Assembly: GCA_947451875.1 (NCBI GenBank)
Contig: CANGBE010000053.1
Location: 1-8,646 of the forward strand
Direction: 5' to 3'
DNA: 8,646 nt
Source: Sphingomonadaceae bacterium
GTDB taxonomy: Bacteria > Pseudomonadota > Alphaproteobacteria > Sphingomonadales > Sphingomonadaceae
Positions within the stretch are counted from its first letter, which is position 1, and each line of letters starts with the position of its first letter. Positions 5,790-8,646 of the stretch are shown one piece after another. The notes beneath the pieces were generated by a model. It saw nothing but the letters and a program-made list of their open reading frames with translations. It did no database searches and was not told where the DNA came from. Position numbers and translations under genes: made by a program.

Positions 5790-6791
5790 TTATAAAATCC
5801 GCGAAATGGTATAGACTACGGCGCCAACAATCGCACTGGCCGGGATGGTTATGAACCAAGCGACCACTACCCGCGCGGCAACCGACCAGCGCACCGACGA
5901 ATCCTTGCGCGCTGCACCCGTGCCAACGACCGAGCCGGTAATTGCATGGGTCGTTGAAACCGGAATGCCCATCGCGGTGGCACCGAAAACAACGATTGAG
6001 CCAGCGGTCGAGGCGCAGAAACCGGTGTGGTGGTTCAGCTTGGTCAGCTTGGTGCCCATCGTCTTGATGATCTTCCAGCCGCCAGAAAGCGTGCCCAGCG
6101 CAATCGCCGTGTAGCAAGAAATCACAACCCACTCAGGCACATGGAATTCGCCATGCAGGTGGCCGGTCGAATAGAGTAGGACAGTAATTACACCCATGGT
6201 CTTCTGTGCATCGTTGCCGCCATGGCTGATCGAATAGGCAGCGGCGGAGAACAGATGCAGGGACTTGAAAAAGCCCTCTGCCCGCTTGGGCCGGAAGCCG
6301 CGGAACAGCCAAGATGTGAGCAACATCATGGCCATGGCGATAGCAAAGCCCAGCATCGGCGAAATGACGATGGCGAGCAGGGTCTTGGTCGTTCCCGAGC
6401 TTTGCACTGCATCAAAACCAGCATGGGCGATGCCAGCCCCCAGCAAGCCGCCGATCAGGGCGTGGCTGGATGATGAGGGGATGCCTTTGAGCCAGGTCAG
6501 GACATTCCAGAACATCGCCCCGCCCAAGGCACCGAACACCACAGACGGCGTAACAATGTCTTTGTCGACAATGCCCTTGCCCACCGTGTCTGCAACCTTG
6601 AGCCCCATGAACCAATAGGCGGCAAAGTTGCCGAATGCGGCAAACAGAACGGCATTGAGCGGTGATAGCAACCGGGTGGTAACCACCGTGGCAATCGAAT
6701 TGGCTGCGTCATGCAGCCCGTTCAGAAAGTCGAACGCCAGCGCCATAACGATGAGGGCGATCAACCAGATCGGAAAGGCATGCTCTAGCAT
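5790..6791 (-). CDS. pit: PiT-family inorganic phosphate transporter
   Basis: This is an inner-membrane, low-affinity Pi (metal-phosphate):H+ symporter of the PiT family. The 333-residue protein is nearly all hydrophobic helices and shows the duplicated family signatures: NGLHDAANS (24-32) and HGGNDAQKTMG (190-200), each the phosphate-site motif of one half, plus the paired loops GIPSSSSHALIGG (103-115) and GIPVSTTHAITGS (275-287). It is shorter than E. coli PitA (about 500 residues), as is common for the DUF47-linked type. The ATG at 6791 is preceded by AAGGA on the minus strand at suitable distance. The upstream DUF47 gene ends 29 bp before it, so the two should be cotranscribed and share the Pho-box-bearing promoter. 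PiT membership is certain from the motifs; substrate preference is inferred from the family. Confidence 0.95.
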   Translation of the reverse strand: MLEHAFPIWLIALIVMALAFDFLNGLHDAANSIATVVTTRLLSPLNAVLFAAFGNFAAYWFMGLKVADTVGKGIVDKDIVTPSVVFGALGGAMFWNVLTWLKGIPSSSSHALIGGLLGAGIAHAGFDAVQSSGTTKTLLAIVISPMLGFAIAMAMMLLTSWLFRGFRPKRAEGFFKSLHLFSAAAYSISHGGNDAQKTMGVITVLLYSTGHLHGEFHVPEWVVISCYTAIALGTLSGGWKIIKTMGTKLTKLNHHTGFCASTAGSIVVFGATAMGIPVSTTHAITGSVVGTGAARKDSSVRWSVAARVVVAWFITIPASAIVGAVVYTISRIL

Positions 6792-6820
6792 CGCCGGTAT
6801 TCCTTGTCCTCGAGCTCAGA

Positions 6821-7471
6821 TCAGGCGTGATCGATGACGAGCGAGTCGATCTCGTTGGCGACATCTTCAAAGGCATCGGCGATGCGCTCAAGATGCTTGT
6901 AGAGTTCGCGCGCAACCAGGAAATCGAGCGCATTACCGCCCGTGCTGCGAGCAACCTGGAAGTGAGTTTTCAGGCCCGCTTCGTGAAGCAGATCAACCTT
7001 TCCTTCGAGAGCGACCAGTTGTCCGGTCAGCACATGCAGGCGGTGCCCGTTACGATTAACTTCGCGCAGCAGCGGCAGTGCTTCAACAATCAGTTTGCAG
7101 GCTTCCAGCACGATCGCAGCGATCTGTGCCATATGCGGGTCGAAACCAGCCACATCGTAAACTTCAACCGCCGTCGCCGCCTTGTTCATTTCATCGATTG
7201 TATCATCCATCGTACCGATCAGTGCGGTGATGGCGCTGCGATCAAACGGAGTCAGGAAGGTCTGGCGAACGACGTGCAGCACTTCACGGACGACTTCGTC
7301 AGCAGCCAATTCAGCCTCGCGAATGATGCGGACGCATTCGTCCTTATCTTTCGCGCCGCGTGCCATGGCATCGAGCGCTTCCGCGGCGACCAGAATCGAG
7401 GCGCCGTGTCGTTCAAACATCGAGAAGAAATCGCCAGATTTGGGCAACAACCGCTGGAACCAAGCAAACAT
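6821..7471 (-). CDS. DUF47/PhoU-like Pit accessory protein
   Basis: This 216-residue, mostly helical, soluble cytoplasmic protein belongs to the DUF47 (PhoU-related, TIGR00153-type) family, encoded next to pit genes in many bacteria and thought to modulate the transporter. Seen: the typical start MFAWFQRLLPKSGDFFSMFE, the acidic helix EAELAADEVVREV that resembles PhoU metal-binding helices, the TPFDRSAITALIGTMDDTID segment, and the closing helix ELYKHLERIADAFEDVANEI. The frame is open 18 codons further, but the ATG at 7471 is chosen because GAGGGGG lies about nine bases upstream and the family start fits. It is the first gene of a two-gene operon with pit. In Sinorhizobium meliloti the equivalent orfA-pit pair is controlled by PhoB; the Pho box at 7537-7554 suggests similar control here. 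The biochemical role remains unclear for the family. Confidence 0.9.
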   Translation of the reverse strand: MFAWFQRLLPKSGDFFSMFERHGASILVAAEALDAMARGAKDKDECVRIIREAELAADEVVREVLHVVRQTFLTPFDRSAITALIGTMDDTIDEMNKAATAVEVYDVAGFDPHMAQIAAIVLEACKLIVEALPLLREVNRNGHRLHVLTGQLVALEGKVDLLHEAGLKTHFQVARSTGGNALDFLVARELYKHLERIADAFEDVANEIDSLVIDHA

Positions 7472-7536
7472 CGAATCAAACCCCCTCAAACCGCACCACA
7501 GGCGGCGAATCTCTAATGGCGGCATGGGCTAGAATG

Positions 7537-7554
7537 ATGACAGTTTAACGACAA
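7537..7554 (-). promoter_or_regulatory. Candidate Pho box (PhoB site) upstream of DUF47-pit
   Basis: On the minus strand this reads TTGTCGT-TAAA-CTGTCAT: two heptamers with 4-bp spacing, 5/7 and 7/7 matches to the PhoB half-site CTGTCAT. It starts 65 bp upstream of the DUF47 ATG. The match and spacing are seen directly; PhoB binding is inferred. In S. meliloti PhoB represses the equivalent operon, so the sign of regulation could be negative. No strong -10 element could be placed. Confidence 0.6.
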
Positions 7555-7578
7555 CAATCTGCCGCAGTTTCCGGTGGA

Positions 7579-8493
7579 CTATTTTGCGTCCTTTTGATCG
7601 GAAGGCCGGACATAGACCCGAGCGATAATCGGGAATGAACTGGCCACTTTCGCCTCAATCGCGGCGACCAGCACTTCGACATCGCGGGCACTGATTGAAT
7701 CATCAAAATCGGCGCTGATGATGCAGGTGACCATCTCGGGCGACGAGTGCAGGGTGAGTACTTCATCCACCCGCTCGATACCGTCATGGCTGAGGGCTGC
7801 CGCCCGGATAGCCTCGACCACTTCAGCGTCTGCAGCTTCGCCGATCAGCAGGCTCTTGGCCTCATAGAGCAGAAGGATGGCGAGCGCGCCGAGCACCAGT
7901 CCGATCAGCACCGATGCCAGCCCGTCCCAGAACGGATTGCCGGTAATCAGGCTGAGCGCGAGCCCAGCACCCGCAAACAGCAGGCCGAACATCGCGCCGG
8001 TATTTTCAAGCAGGACCACCAGAGTCGGCGCGTCTTTGGAATGACGCACCTCCTGCCAGATCGTCCGTTTACCGCGTGCCCGGTCGAAATCCTTTTTCGC
8101 CTCGATCGTAGACCAGCCCTCAAGCAGCCCCGAAAAACCAAGCACAATAAACGCGATCATGGGACTGACCGCTGCTTCCGGGTGCAGAATGTGCTGCACC
8201 CCTTCGTAAACCGAAACCCCCGCACCCAGCGCGAAGACCAGAATTGCGACGATGAAACTCCAGAAATAAAGCTCCCGCCCATAGCCGAAAGGGTGCAGCG
8301 CATCGGCTGGCTTCTGCGCCTGCTTGCGCCCGTGCAGCAGCATCACCTGATTGGTCGAATCGACAAGGCTGTGCACGCCTTCAGTGAGCATGGCCGATGA
8401 TCCCGTCACCGCCGCCGCGCCGAATTTGGCCACAGCGATGCCAAGATTGGCAACCAGCGCGATGACGATTGTGCGTGCTGAGCCGCCAGACAT
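7579..8493 (-). CDS. Cation diffusion facilitator (CDF) family metal transporter
   Basis: This is an inner-membrane metal/proton antiporter of the CDF family, expected to export Zn2+ or a similar divalent metal. The 304-residue protein has about six membrane helices, the second-helix metal site EGVHSLVDSTNQ (His41, Asp45), the family motif HPFGYGRELYFW (67-78), and a C-terminal cytoplasmic ferredoxin-like domain (about 215-297; DGIERVDEVLTLHSSPE) that normally binds regulatory metal. The fifth-helix site, HxxxD in YiiP-type exporters, reads LLENTGAMFG here (Glu163), resembling the SLC30A9/ZnT9-like branch. Substrate is therefore uncertain. The ATG at 8493 has GAGGGG eight bases upstream, overlapping the end of corA. 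It sits 12 bp after corA, so the two likely form one operon. A 107-bp gap holding the Pho box separates it from DUF47-pit. Confidence 0.92.
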   Translation of the reverse strand: MSGGSARTIVIALVANLGIAVAKFGAAAVTGSSAMLTEGVHSLVDSTNQVMLLHGRKQAQKPADALHPFGYGRELYFWSFIVAILVFALGAGVSVYEGVQHILHPEAAVSPMIAFIVLGFSGLLEGWSTIEAKKDFDRARGKRTIWQEVRHSKDAPTLVVLLENTGAMFGLLFAGAGLALSLITGNPFWDGLASVLIGLVLGALAILLLYEAKSLLIGEAADAEVVEAIRAAALSHDGIERVDEVLTLHSSPEMVTCIISADFDDSISARDVEVLVAAIEAKVASSFPIIARVYVRPSDQKDAK

Positions 8494-8505
8494 CCGTGTT
8501 CCCCT

Positions 8506-8646
8506 CTAAATCCAGCCAAGCTTGCGGAACCGCCACAGCAGCAAGCCGCAGCTGCCGAAGATCAATGCCAGCGCGCCGAAATAGCCGTAACGCCATTCCA
8601 GCTCGGGCATGAAGCGGAAGTTCATGCCATAGATGCCCGCGATGGC
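8506..8646 (-). CDS. corA: CorA-type magnesium channel, C-terminal fragment at the window edge
   Basis: Only the last 46 residues are present; the rest lies to the right of the window. They contain the CorA selectivity signature GIYGMNFRFMPEL (GMN at residues 7-9 of the fragment), then the loop ELEWRYGYFG and a final hydrophobic helix (ALALIFGSCGLLLW) ending in a basic tail (RFRKLGWI). This matches the last two membrane helices of CorA, with GMN at the end of helix 1 and the short periplasmic loop. CorA channels admit Mg2+ (also Co2+ and Ni2+) as pentamers. The stop (TAG, 8508-8506) is 12 bp from the CDF start, and that gene's ribosome site begins at the corA stop, pointing to cotranscription. 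Confidence 0.9.
   Translation of the reverse strand, partial: AIAGIYGMNFRFMPELEWRYGYFGALALIFGSCGLLLWRFRKLGWI

Noticed and set aside
7487..7501. CCGC/GCGG inverted repeat as a terminator for the CDF gene
   Set aside because: The arms are only four bases, there is no T-run, and it lies within the DUF47 leader.
7747..8400. 217-codon plus-strand open frame
   Set aside because: It is antisense to the CDF transporter and its composition is typical of a shadow frame.

Overview
The window looks like a chromosomal segment of an alphaproteobacterium, most likely a sphingomonad (Sphingomonadales). Coding is dense and GC-rich, and the alkaline phosphatase closely resembles the Sphingomonas PhoK/SPAP enzyme as I recall it. 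The lineage is inferred from protein resemblance, not from a marker gene. No tRNA, rRNA, CRISPR array or intact insertion sequence was seen.

Layout. Positions 1-2598 (minus strand) hold a secreted PhoK-type alkaline phosphatase, whose stop overlaps by 4 bp the start of a UbiH/Coq6-type FAD monooxygenase that runs off the left edge. A 120-bp divergent promoter region follows, then a plus-strand DsbD/ScsB-type thiol:disulfide reductase (2719-4794) with all six expected redox cysteines. A short hairpin (4796-4814) closes it. Next is a ~240-bp non-coding stretch full of small direct and inverted repeats (4815-5054). It abuts a decapitated flagellar cap gene: only the last ~115 codons of fliD remain (about 5055-5402). 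An apparently intact fliS (5402-5779) follows, coupled by a TGATG overlap. The right part is all minus strand: corA (C-terminus only, from the right edge), a CDF-family metal exporter 12 bp downstream, then a DUF47/PhoU-like gene and a PiT phosphate transporter.

How the genes fit together. Two themes stand out. One is phosphate: a periplasmic or secreted alkaline phosphatase releases Pi, and a DUF47-Pit pair imports it. The DUF47-pit operon carries a good Pho-box match (7537-7554), and no such box was seen before the phosphatase gene. The other is divalent metals: CorA and the CDF protein appear to form one operon. The fliD'-fliS fragment is out of place in this housekeeping neighbourhood. 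It looks like the end of a lost or moved flagellar cluster, with the repeat-rich stretch at the break.

Nothing here is convincing as a wholly new system. The items most worth a second look are the fliD breakpoint with its repeat island, the Pho box on DUF47-pit, and the phosphatase-monooxygenase coupling.
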